DNA of 64,000 nt from Spiroplasma endosymbiont of Nebria brevicollis. Lineage in GTDB: Bacteria; Bacillota_I; Bacilli_A; Mycoplasmatales; VBWQ01. Positions 10,685 through 21,359 of the stretch are shown here, in pieces. Both the position numbers and the translations under genes were made by a program. The notes below the pieces were generated by a model. The model was not told the DNA's origin. It made no database searches and saw only the letters and a list, made by a program, of their open reading frames with translations. The stretch is taken from positions 1,364,001 through 1,428,000 of the forward strand of contig NZ_OZ034986.1 of assembly GCF_964030895.1 (NCBI RefSeq), read 5' to 3'. Within the stretch, counting starts at the first letter, position 1, and each line of letters opens with the position of its first letter.

Positions 10685-10780
10685 CTAAGTCAGATTAATT
10701 ATATTTTCAAATTTTATCATAAAATGAGCAATTGCTTCATTTCAATTTTGAACTGGCAGTGTTCATTTTTTGTTATTGAT
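10685..10780 (-). pseudogene. C-terminal remnant of an IS256-type transposase
   Basis: A minus-strand frame without start reads KKWTLPVQNWNEAIAHFMIK and stops at TAG 10685. IS256/mutator transposases end with a similar W-x(4)-RNW-x(2)-A-x(2)-F pattern. Only the last 30 or so residues remain, and the surrounding sequence is not coding. Identification rests on one short motif. Confidence 0.4.
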
Positions 10781-10821
10781 TACCAATCATTAATTGGAAA
10801 ATCAAAAGATTAAATAATAGT

Positions 10822-10851
10822 AACTGTGTGAATCTCTCATTTCACACAGTT
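10822..10851 (+). terminator. Hairpin, possible terminator
   Basis: An 11-bp perfect stem (AACTGTGTGAA with its complement) and an 8-nt loop. Only a short T-stretch follows, so it is a weak intrinsic terminator. It lies between the transposase remnant and the lipoprotein gene. Confidence 0.45.
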
Positions 10852-11032
10852 TTCTGTGAGGAGGAAATGATGAAGAAGTTCCGTTGCTTTCACCAGTTGG
10901 AATAATTTAATGTTGTAACTCCTGATTAAAAACTAAAACTTATAATATTCTTATTATTCTAGAGTAGTTTTCAATGTGATATTATTAGATATAGAGATAA
11001 AGCAATAAAAAAGGAAAAGGGGATATTTAACT

Positions 11033-11473
11033 ATGAAAAAACTATTAAAGTTACTATCAATATTAACAATTACTACACCATTGAGTCTAAATGTTATTGC
11101 TTGTGGTGGTGATGGTAATAGTAGCAATATTGGTACTCGTTATAATTTATCCAATGGTGTTAAGATTACTAATATTTCAAGATTAGCAGTAGTTGATAGT
11201 AATGTTGCTACTAATAGTGAATTACAAGCATCTTTTGCCAGTAGTATTTTAGCAGATATTCGAAATTCTAGTAATAACAATATGATTGTAGCAAGTGATT
11301 TTCTTGTAGAGTTTACTAAAAATCCACAGAGTCCAATAATAGATGATACTAATTCAACCTTAGATGCTACTGTTAAAAGAGGAGTTATGATAAAAATTAT
11401 TGCTAAAAGTCAAAAATTAGATTTTGAAACTTTCTGATTGCAAAGATATGTTTCATCAGCAACAAAAATATAA
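11033..11473 (+). CDS. Surface lipoprotein
   Basis: 146 residues, ATG 11033 after AAGGGGA. It has a signal peptide with Lys-rich start, hydrophobic core and lipobox VIAC, so Cys 24 should be lipidated and the protein anchored outside the membrane. The mature part starts GGDGNSSN and is Asn/Ser rich. It is shorter than usual Spiroplasma lipoproteins of this kind and may be a trimmed member. The TGA at 11435 is Trp and the frame continues 12 codons to TAA. Function unknown. Confidence 0.8.
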
Positions 11474-11591
11474 AATTGCTAATAATAAAGTCAATTATAC
11501 TTCTTATATTTCCTTTAACAACTTGAGAATTAGAAAAATAAAAATTTATTTCTCTTGTATTATGTGTCTATTTTATTATAGATGTTCATAT

Positions 11592-13129
11592 TTATTTTGA
11601 TTTTTTGATGGCTTTAATTTGATCTTTTAATTGTGTTTTTAAAAATTTAATATCATTTTCACTATTCTTAGTTTTTTTCAACGCCTCAATTTTAATTTTA
11701 GTATCTCGTTTTAAAGTTTGAATTTGACTTATTTTATCGCTTCTAACTACCAACTTAGCACCTACTTTCTTGGTAAACATATGGAAAGGTTTAAACGGAT
11801 ATCTTTTTAATAACAGTTTTTTATTATCAATTAAATCTTGATTCTGCGAGGCAATGACGGTTGCCTGTAATCCACCAGAAATATTAACTGCCGTTCTTCC
11901 CATATCAAATAATCCATCTAATGCACCAATTATCCCATAGACAGGTAAATAAAAGCCACCAAATCCTAATCCACCTAAGACGCCAGCTTGTTACCACAGC
12001 ACAAATGCCTAAAGATGCTAATAAAGTTACAAAGATACCGTTAATAAATAGGATAGCAACGTTTCAGTTACTAAAACTACCAGGAACAATAACACTAAAT
12101 CATAAGAATGATAAAATAATTCCTGCTTGAACACCAGCACAACCGCTTAAACCAATCGTTGTAGAAAACGGCATGACTGTATCTGCCCCTTCGTCTTTAA
12201 CTTTTAAATCTTCTTTCAAAGTAGTCATAGCAACAATTGGTAGTGCAGCGTTAGAAGATTGTGATGTAAAGCCGGCAATGGATTGGTCTTTGCGCTTTTG
12301 ATATAATCAGCGATTTAGCTAAGGCACCAATTGGTTGGTTTATAATAGCTGCTGCTAGCATACTCATAACGGCAAACGGCATAATTTTAATAAACATCAT
12401 TAAAATTGAAATAACTATTTTTCACATAGTATCTAAACTATTACGAACTTTATCCATACGTTCTTCATTATGTTTAGTTAATTTTTTAATAGCAATACCA
12501 ATTAATGCTCCCAACACAATTAATGCTTGGGTAAAGACACCAATTAAACTACTAGGAATGTAACTAACAATAATTTCTGGAATGGTTTTTGCAGCAGTTT
12601 TATCGTAAGTACCACTAGCAGATAAGTCAAATCCTTGTCCAATCTTGAAAACAATACCTAAACCAAAGGCAATCGCTACATTTACTAATAAAATAGTAAT
12701 TCCAATTCCCGATACTTTGACAATGATTTTAGAATTACTATTTTTTTTACTAGTAATACGAGCAATCGCTAAAAATACTAATGGAATTGTTAACATCGTA
12801 ATGCCGGTAATAAAGATATTTCGTAATAACTCAATTCAACGAGCAATTTGTCCTACTCATTCAATATAGTCGGGATTAGTAGCATTCCCAGGGTTACTAA
12901 TGTTATTACTTTTAAAACCAGTAATGGCTTGGATAACAATGGCGAAAGTTAAACCTAGTGTCATTCCAATAAAGATTCGAATCGGGAACTTAGGCTTAAC
13001 TTTTTTAATAAAAATACTAAGACAGATAATAGTACCAAAAAAGATAATAATGGCAACAAGACTTTGTCAATGTGAAATTCCAACGAAATCTCGCAAGAGG
13101 TTAATATTAGTAGCAGCTAAAGTGTTCAT
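11592..13129 (-). pseudogene. Broken dicarboxylate/amino acid:cation symporter
   Basis: Minus strand from ATG 13129 (GAGGAATT before it). The first 280 or so residues carry the membrane segments of the sodium:dicarboxylate symporter (DAACS) family. The start resembles the TcyP-type L-cystine branch. Near 12290 the frame shifts and several dozen residues expected before the TSQSSNAALP substrate loop seem to be missing. Near 12000 a second one-base shift separates GICAVVT from AGVLGGLGFGG. The C-terminus adds about 90 charged residues with coiled-coil character (DIKFLKTQLKDQIK). It sits 22 nt after the flavoprotein gene, in the same operon. Not functional as written. Confidence 0.75.
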
Positions 13130-13151
13130 TGTTAATTCCTCATTCAATCTC

Positions 13152-14606
13152 TTATGATTTTACTTTCCTACTCGCTAAGTGAATAATGTCAGTTGTGCGA
13201 GCGAATGGTGGTGAGTATACTAAATCTAAGTTTTGTAAGTCCCGAATATCCATTTTATTTCAAATGGCAGTTGCTAAGGCATTGATTCTCAATGTGGCAT
13301 GATTATACCCTGCCATATGGGCAGATAATAGTTGGAAAGTAGTTTTATGATAAAACAGTTTTAAATATAGACTACGAGATTGTGGTAAATATTTTGGTAA
13401 GTCATAGTCTTCAATATAGACACTACCAATATCCTTTTTATTAATTGTATCAAAACTACCAGTCTTAGCAATTTCTAAATTACCAATACGGACGATACTT
13501 GAACCTAATGTTCCTGAATATTTATGAATTGGCTTTTGAATATTTTTGGCAATGATACGTGCCATCTTATTAGCATTGGTTGCTAAAGGAATATATTGTG
13601 GTGTTTTATCAAACTGGCTAAAGACTTGTGCACAATCACCACCACTATAAATATTAGAAATCTTTTTTGCAATATTTTGCTTAGAAGGAACTTGACAGTA
13701 CTCATTAATAATAATGGATTTATTTTTATTTAATGAAATATTACTGTCATGCAAGAACTGTGTATTAGGATCAAAACCAATCGCTAAAATTACAATATCG
13801 CAAGGGACAGTCGTACCTTTTTTTTCATCTTTTAAATCTCGTAAACGTAAATCCTGAACATTATTGTGTGTCATCATTAACTCTTCAACTTGACTATTTA
13901 ACATCACACGAGCATGTTTTATTATTTTTTTAGGGTTAACAATTTTATTTTTACTAGTAAGTTCATCAAGGATTAGTTGACTAAATTCTTTATCAACAAC
14001 ATCAGCCATTAAACGGTCTTTCATTTCAATGATTGTGACATCTTTATTTAGCTTTAAACAAGTTTCAGCCATTTCTAAACCAATAAAACCACCCCCAACA
14101 ATCGTTACTTTCTTAGCAACTTTTAAGGCAACTTTTAAATTAACTGCATCTTGTTTTGTAAAAACATTATAAACATTATGTGGTAAAGAACCATGGCTAA
14201 ATGGTGCTGGTATTTTAGGTAGTGCCCCAGTAGCAATTACTAATGCTTGATAATGAACAACTTTAGGTTTCACTTTCCCATTTAGATTTTTAACATTACT
14301 AACGTGAACTTCTTGTTTTAATGAATCTACTTTTACAACCCTTTGGGTTAGATGAATCTTAATCTTGTTCTTACCATTAGTTTTATGTAAATAATCATTT
14401 TTAACTCGTGCATTTAATAACTTAGCATCTTTAAATTCATTGGCAATAAAATAAGGGATGCTGCATGCTCCTAAAGAAATATAATTTTGGTCTTGATAAA
14501 CATGAATATCAAATTCTTTATCACTATTTGTTTCACTACGGAGTAGTTTACTAGCAACACCCATTCCGGTCGCACCAGCGCCAATAATAACAACTTTTAT
14601 TTTCAT
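13152..14606 (-). CDS. CoA-disulfide reductase / NADH oxidase family flavoprotein
   Basis: 484 residues after the TGA near 13257 is read as Trp; family members are 440-550. FAD loop IGAGATGMG about residue 8, redox Cys 48 in LGACSIPYF (the single-Cys position of CoA-disulfide reductase and Nox), ATGALPK, the NAD(P)H loop VGGGFIGLE, a second FAD contact YSGGDCA, and a C-terminal dimerisation domain. Either it reduces CoA disulfide (or a related low-molecular-weight thiol) with NAD(P)H, or it is an H2O/H2O2-forming NADH oxidase. The next gene, a cystine-type symporter, makes thiol metabolism attractive but unproven. The ribosome site is weak. Confidence 0.85.
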
Positions 14607-14692
14607 TCTAAATCATCGCCCCATTCTTGTTAACTATAAACTATATTAATTCTAAATCATATTTTCTAAAAAAACAAACTAATAACTTGTTT

Positions 14693-15709
14693 TTATGAAT
14701 TAATTCATTTATGAACAAATTCTAGTACCAAATTAGTTATTGTTTGTGTTAATAATAATTTATGTTCATTAACGACTGAATCTTCTTGGTCACCAATCAA
14801 AAAGGTTTGACCGTGATTAGCATTGCGAATGGTATAAATAGTACTTTTAATGGGCATTTCATAACGAATTTTTTCTTGATATAAATCACTGGCATTAGTG
14901 TAATTAATAAAATGATCAGTTTCGCCATGTAAAAATAACAATGGTATATTAGGAATGAATTTTAAATATTTAATAGGTTGTAACTCTTGAAGTCTCTCTA
15001 CTCCAATTTGTTTTTGAGCTTTTTTAAGGGCTCAATTATTCATAAATTTAGTAGGTAAAAATGCGTAGTTATTTAGTTTTTCGCTGTAAGTGCGATCTAA
15101 ACGACTAAAAGTACAGTCTGAAATAATCAGTTTAACTTTATTATTAATCTCATATTTTAAATAAAGTTCAGCTCACATGATAACAGTGGCACCCCCTAAA
15201 GAAAAACCATACAATCCAATTGTATCAGTAGCAGTTTCATAATTGGTAGTAACATAATTAATGATATCTTGTAAATCTTGAGATTCTTTTAAACCAAAAG
15301 TAGTTGGTGAAGCATCACTTGCGCCATGATTACGAGCGTCATATCAAACGACATTGTAACCAGCATGTAAAAAAATAAAGGTTTGTTTAAAAATTCAAAA
15401 CCTAGTATTAGTAATTCCATGCAATAGAATCATAGTTTTATTTTTATTATCATTATTTAAAGGACTTTTAATAAAATCTCCACGCAGTGTTAAGTTGTCA
15501 GTTGAGGTTTTAATAGTAAAAGGAATGACATTTTGATGCTTTTCTAAATATTGTCAATATTCTAGGTACATAGGCCATTTCACTAATTCAAGTTTAACTT
15601 TAGGTTGAAATTGTGAGTTATATTCTAAACAAGCTTTGAACATGTAGATAGAATTAATGTCAACTTTATTTTTTAACTTTCAATGATTGATAGTACTTTG
15701 TTTCATCAT
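14693..15709 (-). CDS. Alpha/beta hydrolase
   Basis: 338 residues with several TGA Trp codons, starting at ATG 15709 after GAGGAAG. Features in order: oxyanion HG motif in ILLHGIT; DARNHGAS; nucleophile elbow GFSLGG; catalytic Asp in HGETDHF; catalytic His in NANHGQ near the C-terminus. These are the marks of serine hydrolases of the BEM46/YqkD-like extended family. The N-terminal 60 residues lack a clear signal peptide. The substrate (ester, lipid or peptide) is unknown. It lies 33 nt after the HU gene on the same strand. Confidence 0.88.
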
Positions 15710-15742
15710 TTACTTCCTCATATCTGATTATAAATAAAATCA

Positions 15743-16045
15743 TTATTTTTTAATATCATCGGTTGGTGGTTTAGTACGAATACGTTTTTTAAATTTTGTA
15801 TGAGGTACAAATCTAACATATTTGTAGTTGTTAACAGTATGTTGAACATTTGTTGCTTTACGTATTCTAACGAATGATTTAACACGATTTATTTTAAAAG
15901 TTCCAAAGCCTTTTATTGTAATACTTTTTTGAAATTGATTAGTGTTCATAATTTCTTCAATTAGTGTTGTAAAAACTAATTCTACATCTTCAATATTAAA
16001 ATTTGTCTTGTCAGATACTTTATCAATTAGTTCTTTGGCATTCAT
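15743..16045 (-). CDS. HU/IHF-family DNA-binding protein
   Basis: 100 residues, start at 16045 with AGGTGGGA ribosome site. Typical N-terminal helical dimerisation part (MNAKELIDKVSDKTNF), the turn ITIKGFGTFKIN, then the beta-arm region. The arm reads VRIRKATNV, where classic HU has the RNP tip for DNA intercalation, so the arm is atypical. A basic tail (KKRIRTKPPTDDIKK) follows. Nucleoid protein that bends DNA as a dimer. Possibly one of several HU copies in the genome. Confidence 0.88.
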   Translation of the reverse strand: MNAKELIDKVSDKTNFNIEDVELVFTTLIEEIMNTNQFQKSITIKGFGTFKINRVKSFVRIRKATNVQHTVNNYKYVRFVPHTKFKKRIRTKPPTDDIKK

Positions 16046-16373
16046 TGGTTAATCCCACCTATTCTATTTAATATAATTTTATCTTATTTTAATTATTAAT
16101 TGTGAACTATTCATTTTTAGTTTAGTAATTTTTTCCTAAGACCCACTTTTAATCAACTATTTTATTGTTATACATATTATTACCAAATGTAATCCCAAGT
16201 GCGAAAATAAATACCTAATAATCTTTTATAATTATTCTGTGGTTAAAACCACAAGTAGTGTAAGAATTGATTAAAATTTGTTCAATAGAATGAGTTATAA
16301 TACCTTGTTTTTTATTTTTAAAATTTTATTAATATTACCCAAATGAGTTAAAAAAATAAAGGAAAAACAAACT
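16046..16373. other. Divergent intergenic region
   Basis: Spacer between HU (minus) and the secreted protein gene (plus). It contains a small GTGGTT/AACCAC hairpin around 16240. Otherwise AT-rich with no gene seen. Confidence 0.4.
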
Positions 16374-17639
16374 ATGAAACAATCATTAATTATTTTAACT
16401 AGTTTAGCGACAGTCGCATTTTCTAGTAGCACTACTGTTAATTTTATTAACAATACTACTACTAATGAACTAAGTAGTAAACCAGAACCTGCCCAAACCC
16501 CACCTTCATTATTTAATAATACCTTTGGGTATTTAAGTCAAGATAAGTGAATTACTAATCAATCAACGACAGATCATAAATATTATAGTTATGATACTAG
16601 TCATGTTGTTAGTAATTTAAGTGATGGTACACCAACAAGAAACGCATTTATTGTTGATAATACTGGTAGTTTAACTATTAATTCTAAACTTAACCTTTCT
16701 AATGTTGATAAAAATATGCTAAATAACATTCAAGCACAGATGATTAGTCATAAACAAGTAACAAGTATTAAAGATGATTATAATGTTTATAGTAAAAGTA
16801 TTTATAGTGATAATTACTTTAGTGATAATAGTAGTTGAAAGTATTTACAAATGGGTGGTTTAGAAAATCATATTGATATTAGTAGTCAGCAATCAGCTAA
16901 TAAAGTTGATAATAGAGGAGCTAGTTTGAGTGAAACATTAGGTTTATATTATATTGCTAAAGCAGAACGTACTAATAGGATTGATAGTACCGTTGCTAAT
17001 AGTTTAGGTAAGGATTTTATTAGTAAAAGTAGTTTAAAAAACCTTGATGATAGTTTAACAAGTAGTATTATTAATGTTGTTGCTACTAATGCTGATGCTT
17101 ACAATTTAATAGCAAATGCACTATTAAGTGATGGTAAAAATTATTCTATTAATTATATTTTTGATAATAGTCATAATTTAATTGAAATTTATTATAATGA
17201 ATTTAATAAATCAAATATTGAAAATAACTTAAATTATAAATGAAATTATAGTTATTCTTGGTTTGGTAGTGACAGTCCTAACCAAGATGTATTGATAAAA
17301 TGAAGTGATTATGCTAAAAATTGAGATTTGGTTACTAAAATTTTTCCAACATTTAATTTTAATAACAACTCTTATTTAAAGTTGATATTATTAAATGATA
17401 AAAGAAATATATACTTTCCTTCTGCTAATGCAACAAATAAAGTCAAAAGTAATCAAGAATCTTTTTACAATTTTTCACTTTCTGATTCTTTTGGTCGTTA
17501 TCATTATAATGCAAATTTTAATTTAAACATTTGACATGACAATGATAATATTTACTACAAATGAGCTTTAAACTATAATGGTAAAACTAATCTCAACGTT
17601 AATTTAAATAATGTAATATTTTTTAACGTTATGAATTAG
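16374..17639 (+). CDS. Secreted Asn/Ser-rich protein, function unknown
   Basis: 421 residues with eight TGA Trp codons. ATG 16374 is preceded by AAGGAAAAA. N-terminal signal peptide (MKQSLIILTSLATVAFSSS) without a lipobox Cys, so export by signal peptidase I is expected. The mature protein is rich in Asn, Ser, Asp and Tyr with alternating strand and helix. A segment around residues 155-260 (YLQMGGLENHIDIS onward) resembles in layout the helical core of ribosome-inactivating proteins, but I cannot place the catalytic Glu/Arg pair, so this is only a thought. No repeats. Stand-alone gene. Confidence 0.65.
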
Positions 17640-17792
17640 TGTATAAAATTATTAGAAATTAGCATAAGTTACAATCAGGACATTGAATACCTTTTTTTGC
17701 AATTTTTCTTTTTATTGCCTAGTTTAATATTTAATAGTTTAAATGTGTAATATAATTAGCAGTAAAGAATTACTAACTGTAAGGAGATTGTT

Positions 17793-18807
17793 ATGAATAA
17801 AGACATATGTATTTAATTCGTGCTGTAGAAATGGCAGCCATTGCTGCTTATAAATTTATTGGTCGCAAAGATAAAAATGCCATTGATGGTGCTGCTGTTG
17901 AAGCTATGACTATTATGTTAAATAATATGCCTCTGAAATGCCGCATCATTGTTGGAGAAGGTGAACTAGATGAAGCACCAATTGCTTTATGTTGATCAAA
18001 TATTAGGAAAAGGGAAAACCATTTATGATTTAGTAGTTGACCCTGTAGAAGGGACTTATCCGGCCGCTTATAATATCGCTGGTAGTATTACTTGTTTAGC
18101 TGCTGCAAATCAACACACAATTTTAAAATTACCAGAAATGTACATGGAAAAATTATTTGTTGGTCCTGATTTAATTTCTGCTATTAATGAAAAAGATGAT
18201 TTTATTACTAGTATTAAAACCATGCAAAAATTAAAAAAACAAAATGATTTAATTGGTATTATTTTAGATAAACCGCGAAATCAGCCGTTCATTAAACAAC
18301 TACATGATTTAGGAATTATTGTGAGATTAATTGGGGATGGTGATGTGCTTGCTGCTATTGATGTCATTAATTAAAGAAGCAGATTTTGTGTATGGAATTG
18401 GTGGAGCACCAGAAGGCGCACTAATGGCAGCATTAGCGATTGCTGCTGCTGGTAATATGAAAACTAGATTAATACCATATCAAAATATTTGGCCTAATGA
18501 TGATAATACCCAAATAAGAGTTGATATTGAAACGCAAGCGATGACTAAATATAAATTATCATATGATAAATATTACTTTGCTAAAGATTTAGTCAATGAT
18601 GATCATGTTAGATTTATTGCTACAGGTTTAACAGCCGGTGGTAGTTTAAAAAGTATTAAATATTATCACGGTACTTATTACATAAATACCTTTTTTGTTT
18701 CTCCCGGTGTTATCCGTAATATGCAAGTGACATATAGTGTTAGTCAAGTTAATAAACTATTACCAGGTGTTGAAACAATTATGAAAATATACAATAAATT
18801 TAACTAA
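17793..18807 (+). pseudogene. glpX: Broken class II fructose-1,6-bisphosphatase
   Basis: ATG 17793 has a good AAGGAG site, but the frame ends after seven codons. GlpX sequence then continues in three further frames with shifts near 17810, 17985 and 18355. Together they cover the whole enzyme (about 330 residues): RKDKNAIDGAAVEAM, VGEGELDEAP (metal site), VDPVEGT, ILDKPRN, IGDGDVLAAI and GIGGAPEGALMA. All key motifs are present, so the breaks are recent. If real, this organism has lost this route for fructose-1,6-bisphosphate to fructose-6-phosphate. Confidence 0.85.
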
Positions 18808-18860
18808 ATCCTTATGATATAATGTTAATGATTAAAAACCTTTAAAAGGAGAATAACAAT

Positions 18861-19424
18861 ATGAATGCCAGTAAACAATTACCTATTATTTCTACTATTG
18901 AAAGTGAACGTTTAATTTTACGTCCTATTACTTTAGATGATGCCCCTGCTCTTTTTAATTATGCTAGAGATGAAATTGTGACAAAGTTTGTTCCATGACA
19001 ACCTCATAAAACGATTGCTAATAGTATTAAATTTATTGAGTTCTTACTATCAGAGTATGAAGCACGCAGTGCTTTAATGTGAGCAGTTCAATTGAGATCA
19101 GATAAAACTAATACTATTATTGGTACTTGTGGTTTTATTCGTTACTATGAACATACTAAATGTCTAGAAATTGGTTACGCTTTTAATCATAAGGTGTGAG
19201 GTAAAGGTTATGCCAAAGAAGCATTGCTTGCTGTAATTAAATATGGATTTGAAGTTACTGATACCATTAGAATTGAAGGTAGTTGTGTAGTTGATAACAT
19301 AGGCTCTGCTAAAACAATGAGTAGTGTTGGTATGCAACTAGAAGGTATTTCACGCAGTAATTTTATTAAAGATGGTAAAGTTGCTGATTGTAAAATTTTT
19401 TGCATTATTAGAAGTGATGTTTAA
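18861..19424 (+). CDS. GNAT acetyltransferase, RimJ/RimL type
   Basis: 187 residues with TGA Trp codons, ATG 18861 after AAAGGAGAA. Begins with ESERLILRPIT and has the acetyl-CoA site GKGYAKEAL about residue 114 (read across a TGA Trp), then the C-terminal strand with DNIGSAKTM, as in ribosomal-protein and other N-acetyltransferases of the RimJ/L group. Substrate unknown: ribosomal protein, antibiotic or small molecule. It is a single gene between a broken glpX and a decayed region. Confidence 0.85.
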
Positions 19425-19636
19425 AACAAATAAAATTGACATAAACAATTAGAAGTTGGTATTAACGAAAAAAAGAAAGTATTTCTAACCTTGAACATTT
19501 AATCAAAAAAGATGAATTCAAAGTGGCTAGTTTAAAAACAGATAATAAATGTACACAAAGTTTACAAGACTTAACCAAACTCCATGATTATGAAGTAACT
19601 TTTAAACCGTTTCGAGAAAGATTAAATCCTTTATAA
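19425..19636 (+). pseudogene. Unidentified gene tail
   Basis: A frame without start and with one shift near 19475 gives about 50 residues ending in RERLNPL and TAA 19636 (middle part SLQDLTKLHDYEVTF). It reads like the end of a protein, but I do not recognise it. Confidence 0.3.
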
Positions 19637-19718
19637 ATTAACTCCTTAATATTCAACATTATTTACCAAATATGACATATAATTTGTATCATATTTGGTA
19701 TTATATGTTTATAGTAAT

Positions 19719-19906
19719 AATTATAAAAATAAGGAGTTTGGCATCATTGATAAAATCATAGCTCATTATCCTGTAGGGTTTAATGACTTTACTTTAATGT
19801 ACTTCCCTGATTTTGTTGAAATCTATGGGCAAAATGAATGGCATTGGAATTTGTCAATGGCTGCATTAGAAAGGTATACTAAATCTTCATCTTCTTTGCA
19901 ACAGTG
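19719..19906 (+). pseudogene. Remnant of AlkD-like DNA alkylation repair protein
   Basis: A plus-strand frame reads KEFGIIDKIIAHYP, then YFPDFVEIYG and SMAALERYTKSSSS. This matches the central pattern of AlkD-like (COG4335) HEAT-repeat proteins: FPDFVE-x-YG, S-x-x-AL-x-x-x-T, then SSxEFAIRPF. It is cut off exactly where the EFAIRPF part should follow, and the end overlaps the 3' end of the convergent methyltransferase gene. The visible Trp codons are TGG. No valid start codon lies at the AAGGAG site (ATC follows). Only about 55 residues remain. Confidence 0.5.
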
Positions 19907-20912
19907 ACAGTTATGGTATTGCCTAACTGTTTTCTAGAAATATTATCGTTATACTTACCAATTATTTGAGGATGATTCATAGCCACTAATGTAGATAAAA
20001 CATCTGATTTTTTTACCCGCACACCTGATGGTCTAAATTGAATAATACCTTATCAAACATTATTAATGTTTTCTCCAGCCTGTCATTCAAATTTTTTTAA
20101 TCACCTATCAATATTTACTTTATTTCTATGATACAAGTCTAAATTTTTAATAATTATTTTTTGTTTTCAAATAGGGAATGTATTAATGTTCTCTTTAAAA
20201 AAACATCAGCTCAAATTGGAAATCCAATTATTTTAATATCAATTTTTTTATAAAATTCATCTCACATATTTATTATTTTTAATTGGTAATTTTGCAAATA
20301 ATATTTATTTTCAACTTTATTTTCGCTAATAACATCTCAAATATTAATATTTAACTTTGAATTATCAATTAATTTAGTAATATAGTTAGTCATTTCTTGA
20401 CTATTACTATTAATAAATTCGCTTCTAATTGCAGGTATATATATTCTTTTTCTATACATTGGTATCCCTAAATTTAAAGAATCAATAACTAAAGGTTTAT
20501 GAGGAATTATATAACCTAGTAATTTTAACTCATCTGTAATTACTTTAAAAGTATTACCATTATCATGAGTTACCAAATTACTAACATTTTCCAGTAAAAT
20601 AAACTTTGGGCGCTTTTTTTAAGATTCTAAGCACTTCAAAAAATAAAGTTCCTCTATTATCGTTAAATCCTTTTTGAAAAAGGTTGACATGGAAATCCAG
20701 CGCATAATAAATCAAAGTCAGGAATATCACTTTCATTAATTTCTTTAATGTCACTAATAAAAATTGAAGGATTAAAATTATCATTATATACTTGTTTACA
20801 ATAATCATCTATCTATATCACAAGCTAAAACTAATTCTGATTTTCAATCTTGTAATGCTAAATGGAAACCACCAAGTCCAACAAATAAGTCTATAAACTT
20901 TATTGTTTCCAT
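19879..20912 (-). pseudogene. Broken DNA cytosine-5 methyltransferase
   Basis: Starts at ATG 20912 (AGAGGTG site). The order of C5-methyltransferase motifs is visible: motif I FIDLFVGLGGF, motif II ACDID, motif IV CAGFPCQPFS with the catalytic Cys, motif VI ENVSNL, motif VIII GIPMYRKRIYIPAI, motif IX RPSGVR, and motif X QLGNTITV near the end. The frame shifts near 20815, 20690, 20590 and 20190, and TAA codons fall in the target-recognition part, so no active enzyme is made. No partner endonuclease is seen nearby. The decayed ORF at 21084-21355 might be what is left of one, which is speculation. Confidence 0.85.
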
Positions 20913-21083
20913 GTATTCACCTCTTTAAATCTAATAACAAATATTTTTTATTATATTCATTGTAACAAAAAAATAATTAAAAAGCTAGCCTTGTAATAAG
21001 ATTTAACGTGTAACCCTAGATAAAAAAAGTTAAATAAAATAATCCTTTAATTTATAACAAAAATATTTATACATGATAAAGTT

Positions 21084-21355
21084 TTAATTATATACATGTA
21101 GTATGATGGTAAAAATTAGTTCACCATGCTTTTCTACAAAATTAAAAAATAATCTATGTTTGCCATTCTTAATCATTATATTTTTAATGATAATCATTTT
21201 CCACACATAGGCTTTTTAATTCATTCCTTATACCAAGAATGCAAATATTTTACTAATTCTTCACCATTTCCACCTAATGTGTATGTTTTTATTTTAAAAT
21301 CGTTTATTAAGATAAAAATTGGTCATCCATAGGTTAAATTTACTAATTTTTATTA
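21084..21355 (-). pseudogene. Unidentified decayed gene fragment
   Basis: Immediately after dnaB on the minus strand, a frame without start reads YGWPIFILINDFKIKTYTL, then LVKYLHSWYKEWIKK, stops at 21176 and continues in another frame (MIKNGKHRLFFNFVEKHG) to TAA 21084. The residue pattern looks coding. Family unknown. Confidence 0.35.
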
Positions 21356-21359
21356 TTAT

